A stretch of DNA of 64,000 nt from Nephrocerus scutellatus (GCA_947095585.1 OX352761.1:23031777-23095776), one strand, 5' to 3'; shown: positions 20,976 to 34,170, counted from the first letter of the stretch. Notes: generated by a model not told the origin, from the letters alone. A program made the numbers and translations.

Positions 20976-22694
20976 ATAAGGCACATTCTTAAATGCCCCC
21001 AATTCTTCTGAATAAAAAAAATATACCGACTTCTAATTATACTTTTGGAATTACCAAATTTGCTTACTTAAGTTAACTAGCTTTCTTTCTGGAAAACTTT
21101 AGTAATAACTTAAAAGTATTCGTTCTTTCTCTGTTTTATTAATTAAGTTTAAGAAGAAGATGGGAACCACCCACCAAGAAAATGATTGCATGGCTTTCCA
21201 TAAAGTTATGTATTCAAAACACATTTCTTTATTTGCCCAGAGGCACTAACACAAAACAACAACAACAGTGATAACAATAATTATCTCAGAAGCTCACGTC
21301 GTGTGTAGCTTTCTTGAAAACAAAAAGAAAGAAACATCTCCGACGGTGCTAACTATCTTCCGCTCCTTATAAGTAAAGCGCATATAAATAATCTTTGTAA
21401 CCCGTCTCATTATTTCTGGTTACCACATGGACGTTCTTTCTAAGATAACTTTTTATGTGTATGTAGTTGGCAACTAGCGAGACATTTAGATTAATATTCG
21501 CTACAAAAAGGTTTACTCGGCGCTAAATGTATTAAAAACAAGTATGGCATTTCTTACTTTCATCACACAAATTAAGTTAAGTTAAGTTTTTGCCTTGTAC
21601 ATAACGTTGAAAGTGATGTAGGTACCAAATATATATATACCTATATATACAATAAATGTAAATTAAAGATCGAATCATTAACCAAAATCCAATACCAAAA
21701 AAATAGTGTAAAGTTATAATATTTATTACCTAACTGTTGTGTAGTTAAAAAAATTAGAAAAGAAGAAATTTAATTAAAATTCTATAAAAATGTTATTAAC
21801 TAAATGCATTTATTTAAATAAATTAACATTAAATTTATCTTATCTACTGTACTATATAGTAATAAATGTCCTATTGATGATTATGATTGAATGTAAAACT
21901 GAAAACCACTGACAATAACGAGATTCAATTAAAAATCTATTACTAATAAAAAATATATAATTAATTATCATACTGAAGTAATGTTACTTATGTCTTATTG
22001 TTTAAGTTTATATCACAAATGAGAAGAATCAAAGAATTATCTACCATTAGACAGAGACATTTTTATCTATATAATTAAATATAAAAAGAAAATGCTTTAA
22101 AAATTTAAGCGAATTTAATCGAAGAAAAAAAAACCCCAATCAGAAAATCATGAAAATCAAATTTGAGCTTCCAACTAACTAAAAATTACATTAATCGATG
22201 AATAGTTATTCCTGTTACTATTTTGGTGGATGATAATTCGTACCGGCCCGGTACCGCCAATAACTACACTAACACGCCAAGTGTGTTCGTATGTATATTT
22301 TGTATAAACACAAAAAAATGGACAGAAAACCAGAAAAATCAACCGATTTTAATGAGTTTTTCAATTTGCATCTCATTTGCGGCAGAGTCCCTCGTCAGTT
22401 TGCATTGCACGCAACTTCTACACTTCATTTACTTCCGTCCAACATAATGCATTCAATTATCCTTTTAACGAATTGCAACGTTATTTTTGTCCTTCTGTAT
22501 ACTTTACGACTCATTTGTAATCGGTGGTATTATGCATACATGCGATTGTAATCGATTAATTAATGTTATCGAAAAAAAATTCAATTTTTGTAGTAAATAC
22601 TGGATATTTTTTTACTCCCGATAGAACTCGAAATTGTATAAAATAACACAATAATTTAAATATTAACAAATTGTTTTATGCATTCGAAAGATCA
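20976..22694. other. AT-rich DNA, no recognisable gene
   Basis: Very AT-rich, with short poly-A/T tracts and AATAAA-like hexamers (for example near 21649). Small open frames (22223-22551) show no known motif. No transposon relation was recognised. Confidence 0.5.
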
Positions 22695-23765
22695 ATATAT
22701 GGCATTAACATTTGAAAATGATTTCGGGCATATGGCCACCATGTTCTTTCTTCCATCTTTAACTCACTAGCTATCAATCTCTCACTCTAATCATATTAAT
22801 GCCATCATCATTTTGGCAATCCCCTTTCGTTTGTTTCGGATAGGATAGTGGCAGGTGTGAAATGTTATTTATTATTTTGTAATAATTTTAATAACAGAGT
22901 ACGCCTCTATATTTTCCACGTGTTGAGAGTATAGCAATATTGCACCGTCTGTAATTCTTATACCATGATGCACTTCATATCTTTCCTTCAAACCCCTGAG
23001 TATTGAAATGGTATCAGTTTCCGTTGGTTGAGAGATAAACACGAGCTGGAAACGCCTTGTAAGTGCAGGATCTTTTGGCACACCAATAATGTGATCATTG
23101 GAGGCTAATCCTGAACCTGTTATTGCTTGCGACGTTACAGTATTACGCGAAGTAACAGAAGGGTAATTGTCTTGACCAAGCGCCAATTTTGACCACTTTT
23201 GCGAGCACTGCTGGCCGTATGGCACAAATAACACGAAAACTGTTGGCCTTCAATACATCAATAGCAGCTGGTTTATCAGCATAAATCAGTGACTTTAGGT
23301 GGCTCCACACAAAACAATCGAGACGTGTCAAATTGCACGATCTTGGAAGTCCATTTCTTGAAATCAACCTATCGTCAACCTATTTGATTTGCGGATCAAT
23401 TACATCCCTATTTTCAAACAAAAAATCATTGATCATGGTGCGGTAAAGATCTCAATTAACTGTCACGCGATCTTCGGCATCATTTTCCAAGAAACAAAGT
23501 CCGATAATATAATTTTTCTGGATTTAATGGAGCATGTAGGGTCTCTGGTGAATTGGTCTCACTCCATGTGTGAACCTTATTACAAAAATCGGATAACTTG
23601 CTGAGATCGAGGATTATGTGAGCCATAAAAATCACGAAGTCGTCTATAAGTTGCGCGAATCAAGGACTGAATTTCAAAATCAATTTGGATAATTTGGTAG
23701 CGTTGTTCAAACGTGAGTGTATTCATAATGATTTGCCAGAATATACTTATCACAAATATCAAAAC
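22695..23765 (-). pseudogene. Decayed mariner transposase with a foreign insert
   Basis: On the minus strand the N-terminus (23727-23580) reads MNTLTFEQRYQIIQIDF and LRDFYGSHNPRSQQVIRF, clearly related to the intact element at 34171. A decayed middle follows. The C-terminal half (23367-23172) gives [40 protein letters not shown] and [10 protein letters not shown]. The last codons (GGHMPEIIFKC and a stop) reappear at 22748-22713, after about 420 bases of unrelated DNA. Only a few residues of transposase are missing at the junction. The family is close to, but clearly diverged from, the rosa-type copy. Confidence 0.8.
22938..23075 (-). pseudogene. Bacterial ClpB fragment, laterally transferred
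   Basis: Within the insert that splits the mariner remnant, 46 minus-strand codons read [17 protein letters not shown], then [20 protein letters not shown], then GIRITDGAI. This matches the first ATPase domain of the ClpB/Hsp104 disaggregase: the paired arginines in RRFQ, the [14 protein letters not shown] stretch and the HHG..I.D.A segment. Animals lack a ClpB with this domain; Rickettsiales including Wolbachia have one, and the [11 protein letters not shown] and GIRITDGAI wording looks of that type. Upstream ([15 protein letters not shown]) and downstream ([15 protein letters not shown]) the frame stays open but is no longer ClpB. The fragment is too short to function. The bacterial origin is strong; the donor genus is inferred. 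Confidence 0.75.
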
Positions 23766-26639
23766 TAAGCGCAGTATAACACCTCATTTGATAGTTAATC
23801 CTTCAGTAAGCAAAAAAGCAAAAAAACACAATTTAATTTCATTGTTTTTAAAGCGAAACTGTTCTGTTTAGTTGGCAGATAAAAGAAAGGGGCAATAAAC
23901 AAAACAAACACTGCACAGTAATTCAAAAAAAACTCTAAAACTATTTAATATTTCAAACAGTTTTCCATATTCCCCTGTTGACTTAAATTTCCATTTACTC
24001 AAATACTCAAATGCTATCGATTTCTGGCATATAACAATCGATGGCGCATCAAAAAAGCGGTGCACTAGAGAAAATATAAAAATTATTGGTAATTCTCAAT
24101 TTGAATAATAAATCCACTCCCACTTGGGTTGCCATCGACCACAGTCAGTTCAGCCCTTTCTAGAGATTATTCTGATTGTTCTGCCTATATACCAAATGCT
24201 GAATAATTTGAAGTGCTATGACGTTATAGTGGTATTCCTGTTCTGTTTCTCTGTTTCTCTTTCGAATATTTCGAATGCTTGAAGGCCTAAAATTGGTTCC
24301 AGTCTTGTGCTAGTACCTGCAAAATTCAATTCATTTTGCCAGCACGCAACCCGTTATACGAATACACGGCCGCATAGTTTGTATTATTTAAATAAAAGTC
24401 AATTGCCATGGAAATCCCTTGCTTAGCGTGTGTGCGCTAAGTAACAAATTATCAAAATCGATCATACAACAACACCTCTGTCTTACTAAAACTATTCATC
24501 TCGGCGACCCCAAAAACTTTAGGTTCGACACTGATATCAGTAGCGACCCTTAAATAAGAAATCCCTAGGCCAACCAAATCTTTTAAGTCATGCGCTTGTA
24601 TGATTGGGTCTATAAAGTTCCAACGAGCACCGATGTTCCTTTATTGGACCTCCACTAGTCTTGGCTATTGCGCCTTTGACTTTAACCTTAAGGCAGTTCC
24701 CTACACCCAAGGTGGCACTCCAATATTACTTTAAGAGCTGGAAGAGAATGGTCTAGTTCCTAATGCTCGCAAGCCCAATAAAACCAAAGAAACGTTCAGT
24801 TCAACTGCCGAGATCGTAGTCATCTTTTTTTTGAAATCGGGTACTTATTTATAGTTCGAAGACTCTAATACGTGTGAAAAATACAATGCGAATATCTACA
24901 TAAATTTACCACTATACTAATATCTAGCAATGTACACAAGTCTGTATAGCTTCCGCCAATACTCCACATTGCATTGTGCCTTGTCAGCATTTTTGCATAA
25001 GTACTTTGGGCAATAGTCGGTTCACTATGAGCTTTCGGTCGTTTGCCTATTTTGCTGATGTGACATATTCATTACCCTAAGCAAACCGTACTTTTATTGC
25101 ATGCTCAATCAGCGCAATGCGTTGTGAGGGTAAATGATCGACAGCGTTTAACGATCAGATGTCATAAACACACGTCCGCTGATCGCACCTCGTTGCGTTA
25201 TAATTATTTTGTATTAGCTGTGTGGTTCGTATGCAGAAGGCATTGCGAGGATTACTTTGTATTAGTTGTGTGGTTTCTATCGGGATCCCTTTACATGGTA
25301 ATCCTGTCGAAACACCTCTTTCTAACCAACGCTATTCATTTCAGCGACCCAAAAAATTATAGGCTCGGCACTAATTTTAACCCTTTCCCTCCAAAAAAAA
25401 CATTAAGACCCACAAATCGCTTGAAGCGTGTGCTAATTGAAAAAAAAAACCAGAGCTATGACTACAAGATGAGTTCGATGTTCTTGTACTCCGAAATTTC
25501 TTTCAAATCGTCAGAGAATGGACTGCTTAGGAGTCTGGCCGGACATTTGAAAAAATAGTGAATGCGTATACATGCGTATATTAAAAAAAAATCAAATCTT
25601 CTATTTGACACAAGGTGATTCAAATTCTAGCAAAACATCTTGACTGTCGTTTCATATTGCAATTGACTTTCCCTGTATCTTGTCCTCATCACTTGTACAG
25701 AAGCAAAGTTGACTATACTCCGAGTTTGAATGAGTCTTTAGAGTTTTCATTCAAGAACTATCTAGCTATATGTTGCCTTTTATCAATGAGTGAGTAAATC
25801 ATCCTGAAGAATATCGATTAATCTTTTCCAACATTCATTACTTTAATATCTACTTTTAGCCTAGTTCCAACATAAAAGAGGATAACTCTACTATCAGCAG
25901 GCACTACTACAAAAGCAATAATCTAATTTCAAACCTGTAGCTGAGTTGACGATCCTTGGGCCAATTCCTGGATAAACATTGGGACAGTCTCTGCAACCTT
26001 CATAGCATAAATAACAGCGAAAAGTCCCTGCCTAGGAAAAACATAAACAACTCTGGCACAATTCCAGTCGGGTTAGTGTCATATACTTCAGGGTTGTAAA
26101 GCTAGCTTATCACTGGCACCAATGATCTCTGCCCCGACTGTAACCAAGGAACCCATACTACCAACCATCTATTCCTTTGCTACCATCGCCCCACGATTGG
26201 GTCGTTATAGACCTGTGGTCAAAACCTTTCTATATGGCCTCTTTTCTTGGCCTGCCGACATAGCTCGAAGACTTTCCATCATCTTAAGTTCATCTAATTA
26301 GTATAAGGAACTTTTATTTGTTAATTGCTTCGCTTGCTTTATTTTAGCCTTTACGCTTTCAGTGAACCTCTTCCAATTTACCCTAACATTGTCCGGTAGC
26401 GACCTCCATTGAATGTCACTGCACTGTCAGTATTATTGAGGAAGAAGTATGTGCCAACGAATCCTCCAGCATGAAAGTGGCGTGAAATGAATGACTTGAG
26501 GTTGCTGACTTGCTCAAATGCGACAATCTGGCTTCATCGCTGAAGCCATCGTACGTGAATTTTGGTAAAAAATTTGGATAATTTGCAGACATTAACTGGC
26601 AATTACAGACAGGTTGAAACGTCAAACAAATCGCTCAAA
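23766..26639. other. Mixed sequence with small repeats, no recognisable gene
   Basis: No host gene is visible. An imperfect direct repeat (TTTTGTATTAGCTGTGTGG near 25207, CTTTGTATTAGTTGTGTGG near 25255) lies ahead of a stretch near 25380-25452. That stretch ends CGCTTGAAGCGTGTGCTAAT and A-rich, like the 3' end of the jockey/CR1-type LINE at 3963-3990, so it is probably another 3' fragment. The segment at 24480-24560 is similar to 25320-25400. Confidence 0.4.
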
Positions 26640-26960
26640 TGAACCAGCCAGTTGCATGCCACCTCTCCTTGAATTCAACCGCAATACATGTGGCGCTTAT
26701 CAGTTTACCCATCTTCCCATCTTCGGACGTACAGTTAAGTTCAGGGATGCGTTCTTCAGCCGTACAATACGTATGTGGAATGCTCTGCCAAACTCTATCT
26801 TTTCCCATCACTATAATTCACAGGCATTCAAAATACATGCTCAAAGACATCTCTTCTTTTTTCCTCCCTTTCATTAACACCCACGCTGTACCAGGCATAC
26901 AGCTAAGGACTACAAGGGTGCGAACCCCTCTACACGTGCGCAAATTAGAAAAACAGCTAA
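26640..26960 (+). mobile_element. Jockey/CR1-type LINE 3' end
   Basis: An open frame gives GRTVKFRDAFFSRTIRMWNA, then LPNSIFSHHYNSQAFKIHAQ, the C-terminal segment of this LINE family. A 3' end similar to 3940-3990 follows (AAGGGTGCGAACCCCT near 26918). It is 5'-truncated, as is usual for LINE copies. It is the least damaged copy of this C-terminal segment in the window. Confidence 0.75.
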
Positions 26961-29773
26961 CTTAACACTTTGCCAACAAACTCAATTGAAAAACACTTCA
27001 TATCCAGAGATTCAGCAGCGTTTCGAGAACGTTTGCTGATCTCGTTCATTATTCCGTTCCGAGGAGGAAGTTCAATTACAGTCTATCTTGTGCTTTTATT
27101 TTAATGCATCTTATTACTTTTTACCAGTACACCGTTTTTACATTCAGACTACGTACATTACCAAGTGTTTTGTTACACAAATGCAAATTACATCCTAGAT
27201 CCCTCAAATCATTGTTCTGTTGATATAGGCATAAAGAAAGGCCAGTCGTTTGACTTTTTATTCGCCGATAATCTATTTCTTCAGCAAGAAATACATTATC
27301 AGCTTATACTTGACTACTCGTATCTAACTTACTTTATCGAATGATATATCTGTTCGATTAATTGCTGAGGTTTTCCACAGCACCACAAAAGCGGCGAGTA
27401 CTCAATCTTCTGCGAATCACTCAACCCTTTTCGCCGTTACCGTCTCGTCAGTACATTGTTTTATTAAACAGCAATGAAATATATTTCGATAACATTTTTG
27501 ATATATCAAAGTTGGGTTTAAATCTAAAAGCGAAAATTCATTCGATCAATTGAGAAATTCTATTTGAAGTCATTAATTGTTTTTTGACATATATTGTTCT
27601 GCAATAACAATAACTTTTAACAGAATATCTAAATTAACAAACGATATTCGATAACTGTAACGATTACACTTGCAATCAGTGCATAATGCTTCACCTTCAT
27701 TGTTACTGAGAAAGTGAAATTAGTAAAAATGGCAAATATTTTGACGGAACAAATCAACTACCGATAAAAAAAGGAAATCGCCAACCAAAAGTCATTCACC
27801 TGCACACAAAATATAAGGAGTTCCTATAAATATTGCAAAATTTATTAATAAGAACTCAACACATTGGAACATTTGACAGAGCCGGAGGGGACTGAAATGA
27901 GCACAAAATGGATTATCGATTTTATCAACGCAAAATAACTGATAGCAGCATGGGTGGGTGAAAACAATGGAAGGAGGTAGACAATTAGGGCTGAAAAAAG
28001 TTTCCATAATTGGCAACTGCAAGTAAACTAAAGAAATTCTTTAGATATCTACCGCTACGCCATCTAGAAGATAGTTTGGTCATAGAGACGGGAAACAAGA
28101 GGGAAGTTACTATACAAGCACTGAGGCAAAGTTACTTAATTCCGCGTGCAATTAGTGCAGGACTATTATTAGTAGAACGAGAACGCGAACGAAAAAGTCG
28201 ATTCGCACTTGACTGACGAAAGTCCCAGGATGACATTGACAATACTGGTACAGTTGCAAGTGTATACGGAAACGAAATAGGTACGATACTTAACTGTTTT
28301 TAAGTTTTCACAACTCTTAACCTTTTCCCCCTATAAGTACCCCCTGACAGGAGAGAAAACATTCCAGAAACTTCATAGTTTTTGCAGTTTCTCCTCTAAT
28401 TTTTTTTTTATTTGTATGTATTGTATGTTGTGATTAAGTATCAAGGAACATTTTTCATTTTGTTTTTTTTTTTTTTTTTTGATCAAAGGATTGTTTACCC
28501 AATCGCACAAGAAGTATAAACAGAGTTAGTTTTTTTTGTTGATCGTCTTTATTACTGTTGTCATAGCGAATCATAGGTAACAGGGCATCCTTAATCGCAG
28601 TAGAAGGTATTTCCTTTCTTATGTTCGTTAAAATTCAGTTTTGTCATCCATCGACTGTGTATTGTTGTACTTTGTTTATTTTTTTCGTTTTTGTTACTTT
28701 TTTATCGATAACGGTAAGTTCATCGTTCTTTATTATTTACTTTTTCCTCCTCAAATTGTTATCTGATTAATTGGGATTGCAGAAAAGGTTAACAACAAGG
28801 ATAAAAATGCATAATTGGTAACGGCAACACGACAACAATGGCATTTCAAAATGAAGCCAAAAAAAATTTCATTGAAATTTTGATAATTTTTTGTCGTTTC
28901 TTTGCTTTAATCGTTTGCTATTTTTAAACGAAGCGATTTGACTAAACGATCGACTGAATATTAAGAGGATTGTTTTGTTTATTTTTATTACAAAGCATAC
29001 TGATGAGTTTACTGCTCCTTGGAGTACTCATTTAAAATGCTTTAGAAGAATTCATATATTTGCCTTTCTTTTTTTTTGCGGAATTAGAGTTGATGCAGTT
29101 GAAGTGTTTTTTTTTAAATCGTTTGACCATCGAAGAACTCGAAAGTCTGAGGACAGACACAAGCAATCAATTTGTTACTTTTTAAAAGAAAGTTTTCGTA
29201 TATGAAATCACAAATAAAACGCAATTTACCAACCTCACATTCAAATGGAATAAATGGTCCTTCGAGCCGGATTACTGTTGGTCTTTTTTTTTTTGAAGGT
29301 TTTAATTCGTTCAACTAGTTTTAATTTTGTGAACTAAAACTTTCAGATTCTTCTTGAAAGATAAAAGAGGCATTTGAATCGATACTTTAAAGGAAACAAA
29401 CCCTGAAGCAACCTAGCAACGTTCTCGTTATTTGGTTGATGGTTGCTGCATGACGCGCGGGCGTATAAAGAGAAATACATGCTATATGTTTCTCTATACT
29501 TTATAATATATTCTCCATTTTGCTTGATAATCATTAGCTGTCTTTATTCTAATTCCATTAGCATGAGTTTGTGGTTTTATTACCGAATAACCTACGTAAT
29601 TAATTTCTAATAGCTTTATGAAGGAAAACCAAAATAAATTAAAATCAAATGGTAATAAGATAAGCAAAACCACAAGATGCAGCATACCATTCCAGTCCAG
29701 TTGTTGAATTCAGTTTTTTATGATTCTCAAAAATGTCCATAAAATCAAGCATTGCCTTGGTTGTAGAAAAGCA
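26961..29773. other. AT-rich DNA, no recognisable gene
   Basis: No coding region or known element is seen. There is a poly-T tract at 28459-28481. One isolated motif, GGTCCTTCGAGCCGGATTAC near 29258, resembles the core of the 62-bp minisatellite at 32290. Confidence 0.5.
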
Positions 29774-30345
29774 TTTTCCTATTATCGACTTTTTTGACAC
29801 TTTCTTATGACTCCTTCACTTTTTTGAAACAATCTTGGTAGCAGTTCATTGTTTGAAACTCTTTTCCAAACCCGTATAATAACTATAATGCATTAGATTT
29901 CAAAATGGATCTTGGTGCTCTAACATTTTTTATTAGCGACATTTTTGACACTTTCTTGTGACTGCCTTAAGCAATCTTGGTAGCAGTTCATTGTATTATA
30001 TCCTTTTCAAACCCTATAAACACCGAGAATGCATATAATTTCAAAATTTATGTGGATGCTTCAGCATTTACCGGTTATTGACATTTTTGACACTTTCTTA
30101 TGACTCCTTCACTAGTTTTAAGCAACCTTGGTAGAAGTTCATTATATGAAATCCATTCCAAACCCTATATACACCGAGAATGCATTGGATTTCAAAATTT
30201 ATGTGGATGTTTCACCATTTTACGATTATCGACATTTTTGACACTTTCTATTGACTTGCCTTAAACAATCTTGATAGCAGTTCATTGTATGAAATCCCTT
30301 CCAAACCCTTCGAAATGCATTATATTTCAAAATGAATGTGGATGC
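29774..30345. repeat. Tandem repeat, four units of about 150 bp
   Basis: The motif TTTTTGACACTTTCTTATGA recurs near 29790, 29942, 30085 and 30234 (spacing about 152, 143 and 149). Each is followed by a similar run: CAATCTTGGTAGCAGTTCATT, CCAAACCC, AATGCAT and TTTCAAAAT. Units are imperfect and carry no long open frame. Confidence 0.7.
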
Positions 30346-32289
30346 TTTATGTAGATAAGAATCCATTTCTAATCACTTACTGTAACTGTTACCATAACTT
30401 TTCTGAATTCATTATTTCCAGCATGAACCGCCGTTTTTTTCTTAAAAAAAAACAGTGCTCTTTAATGAACACAGAGTTGCCCATGTTAATTAACGACAAT
30501 AAAATACGCAAACATTTAATACATCAACCAGATAATCACAGAAGAATCAATTTAACCCGATTACAGCTCGAGTAAAAAGTACTTCCGGTTCGGCAATAGT
30601 ATGACCAATCCAATTTACAAATTAAGAGAAAGTTTTAAGGCAAAAAAAGAAACATAAAATCCATTCTCCTACATGATATAAATTAAATGAAATGTCCCAT
30701 TTCCTTTACAACTTGATTAATCGCCGACAACAATAAATGTTGGTTTTCCTTCAGAAGAAATTAAATTTTGTTTTCCAGTTTGGCACAAAAACACTTGCAA
30801 TCCATGAAATACCTTAAGTCACGACAACAAATAAATACTTTGCTACGAGTAGAATACTACGCTCGCATGGTATAATAAAGCAAAATCCTTAAATCAGAAA
30901 AAGTCGAACTAAACGCCGGCGCGCCGTCGACACGCAAGAAACTGACATGAATTATTTCAACTTCCGTTCGCTGACATGTTGCACATTTATCCTTAGCGCG
31001 TTGCCTTTTTTGTCTGATGTGATTTTTTGTTCTTACGAGTATTGTTTTCATCCTTTATCCTTTTAGTTCCGTGTGCAGGAAAGTCATGTTTTTTAAGTTT
31101 ATTATTTATACGATTTAGTCGTACTTTTTAGTGTTTCTCTCTCTCTCTGTCTGGTTGATTCTTGTGTTATAACTTTAGCGATTTTATTTTTTCCTTTCTT
31201 TATTTGTAAGGAAAGATGGAAATTCCTTCCTTAGATGATTGTTTTTTTGTCTTATCATTTCAGTTCAGGTTCTTCTTTTTTTTAGTTTCGTCTCTTCTCA
31301 TCCCGCCGTTTGTTTGTTTGTAATTTATTCATTGCCTGATTTTAGATTAGTTTTACAGGATGAGCTGAGCCTGCCTTGAATTCGTACTTAGTTGTGTTTT
31401 TTTTTAGATTGAGTAACCTCATAACAATACCCTTATACCTTAACCGTAAACATGTCCTTGCTACATTGACTGCCCTCTTGCACAAAATTCTACCGATTAT
31501 ACTCGTACTTGTTATATTAAAGTTTAACGATAAAACGAATATTTATTGTACTTATTTATTTATAAAACGTTTATTCATCCATTTTTGCTTTGTTAACACG
31601 ACTTTTGTGAAACCCCCATCAACCCATATCGAATAATATATATATATATATCTTAAAAATATAAAGTTATGTATAAAAACAAAAAAGAGAAAATATAATT
31701 AATTTATCAAAATGCAAATGCCTCCTTTGCCTCGATGCAACAATAATGCCGCCACTGCATTGCGCGGCGAATTGTTTTTCTTTCTTTTTTTTCTAACATT
31801 TTCGTCCATTTTTTATCAACGACTCAATATAATATATAAATAAATAATTTTCTTTCTCTCTCTTAACAGAATTGAATGGAAAATTTTTTGCATTTCACAG
31901 ATTTGTGTTGTTGTTTATTTTTTGTTAACCTTTTTCGAACTTCTTATTTTCTTGCGTTTTCATTTGTTGTGATTGTGAACGTTCTACGTCTTCGTCTTCC
32001 TCGGGTTAATTGAAGTTTAAGGCAAACAAAATGCGAATGATTTACAATTTTTTGTTTTTTTGGTTTGTGCATCTGGTTGGGCACGGAACTTATTCAACTT
32101 AAGCTAACATGTTCCACAAACTTTAAAACAGAATAACAAAATGAGAATGACAATGATTGTGTGTGGTTTTTTTTTCGCTATACTTGACTGCATTGAAATC
32201 CTTAATTCCTAAAAAACCCGATATTACCTATCACCAATACAATAGACACAGTAACAACTTAAGTAAAATCTATCAAATGCACACATTTC
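30346..32289. other. AT-rich DNA, no recognisable gene
   Basis: It contains T-rich tracts, a CT-rich microsatellite near 31136 and a (TA)n tract near 31637. Small open frames have no known motif. It may be intron or intergenic sequence. Confidence 0.5.
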
Positions 32290-32860
32290 TGTTTGGAGTT
32301 TGGTTGTCCTTCGAGCTGGAAATGTTTGGTAGTCCTTCGAGCTGGATCAATTTTTTGTTATCAATATAAAAATATCATTTCGAAAATTTGGTAGTCCTTC
32401 GAGCTGGATCAATTTTTTGTTATCAATATGAAAATATCATTTCGAAAAGTTGGGTGGTCCTTCGAGCTGGATCACTTTTTTTATCAATATGAAAATATAA
32501 TTTCGAAATGTTTGGTAGTCCTTCGATTTGGATCAATTTTTTGTTATCAATATACAAATATAATTTCGTAAAGTGTGGTGTCCTTCGAGCTGGATCACTT
32601 TTTGTTTGCAATATAAAAATATCATTTCGAAAATTTGGTAGTCCTTCGAGCTGGATCAATTTTTTGTTATCAATATACAAATATAATTTCGAAAAGTTTG
32701 ATAGTCCTTCGAGCTGGATCACTTTTTGTTTGCAATATAAAAATATCATTTCGAAAATTTGGTAGTCCTTCGAGCTGGATCAATTTTTTGTTATCAATAT
32801 AGAAATATAATTTCGAAAAGTTTGATAGTCCTTCGAGCTGGATCAATTTTTTGTTTTTAC
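32290..32860. repeat. 62-bp minisatellite, about 9-10 units
   Basis: The core GGTAGTCCTTCGAGCTGGAT recurs near 32308, 32333, 32395, 32457, 32517, 32579, 32641, 32703, 32765 and 32827. Most spacings are 60-63 bases, and the first two cores are closer because the first unit is truncated. Each full unit continues CAATTTTTTGTTATCAATAT and ends with TTTCGAAAA. Two unit subtypes alternate in the second half (TTTTTTGTTATC and CTTTTTGTTTGC). Open frames on both strands through the array are a product of the near multiple-of-three period and are not genes. Confidence 0.85.
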
Positions 32861-33414
32861 TACACTTTCGATGATAAATTTAAGGACAGAAACTTTCACC
32901 TGATGATACAGAAAATTTCCGGCAGCCGGTAATTTCTTTCATTATAGTGTTTTTTATTAATAATGATATATACGATAAAAAAAGAATAAAAAAGTAAAAG
33001 AAAATTGAAGATGTGAGAAGAGAGAAAAAGCTAAAGAAACTGAAATGACGGAGATCTTGATGCTTGTTTCTATACATCTGTTTGAGAAATATATGAGATA
33101 TATAGGTAAAAAGATCCACTGATATTTGGCAACAACAAAGAACAAACGACTTCATTTAGTATAATTAAACGACGGAAAGTAATTTGTAAAGTCCCCGATG
33201 GCAGGGAGAATTGAAGATTTTTGTATAACTAAGCTTGTTATTTTTATAGGGATGAAAAGTTTAATGTTGAACTGAAATAATGACCAACTCAACCAACCTA
33301 ATGTTAACAGAGTAATCCGGTCTACAAGATTGCGAGTTTAAGCTGGATTCCAGGTATATGGTATAGGTATACTATAAAAACAAAAACAACAAGCTTAATT
33401 AATTATATTACTTA

Positions 33415-33525
33415 ATGACACGGGCTCGAAATCGAGGCTGGTGGAGTAATTTTTCGAGGTTACCAGGATGCGGGAGGGCTGGACCACATGCCAGTTGTAA
33501 AGTCAGATATGATGATGATGATGTA
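33415..33525 (+). mobile_element. RTE-like LINE 3' tip with (GAT)n tail
   Basis: The segment CACGGGCTCGAAATCGAGGC, then GGTGGAG, then GCGGGAGGGCTGGACC and AGTCAGATATGATGATGATG matches the last hundred bases of the copies at 5590-5692 and 7915-8010. It is a severely 5'-truncated insertion. Confidence 0.65.
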
Positions 33526-34170
33526 TAATAAGATATATGATCGAAGCCGTTAAATACATAGATATACCTAACGACTTCATTTATAAAGATTTGCATATTA
33601 CTTTTGAATGCGGAATCCAATATATAGACGTCAATATTGGAACTAAGAGTATTTTTGAAATCTTTAGTCGTATTTGATCAGCAGTAAAAAATCAGAAGTA
33701 CCTTTAGAGGTCCAAATAAACAACGACCAATGATTTTTTCAATCAAATATTTATTCCATTTAAACGTTCAACTACTAGCGTTGTAAGAAAATAAATATAC
33801 TAACAAGCTACTTAGATTATGACCAGATTGGTTCTCAACACGACCAACTACATAATTAATGTGATCCTTAGAAGACAATGAATTTTAAATCTGAGACTAA
33901 TCACGCTGGTCACTCATTTTATGACTGAATATAGCAATCACTACATTTACTAATTCGAATTATTTCTATCGATAATTTATTGACAAAAGAACTGCCTGTA
34001 ACTTTGACACACTTATAGTTATAGAATTGCTAAGATTCTATCCATAAATGGCTTCAAGATCCTTACTTATTTCGCATAATAATTCAACAGACATTCTAAA
34101 AAGCTTATTTAGGTACAACAAATTGGCATCGGCATAGACACGTTTTTGCAGAAACTTCGCAGATCATATA

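Noticed and set aside
22872..23234. A functional 120-residue protein including the ClpB segment
   Set aside because: The frame joins mariner, ClpB and unknown DNA. It holds only a small part of one ATPase domain without a Walker A or B motif, so it cannot act as a disaggregase.
32423..32765. Open frames of 85-108 codons on both strands in the 62-bp array
   Set aside because: They come from the repeat period and low stop density of the unit. The peptides simply repeat the unit.
32290..32860. CRISPR-like array
   Set aside because: The whole unit is repeated with no unique spacers, and the genome is eukaryotic. It is a minisatellite.
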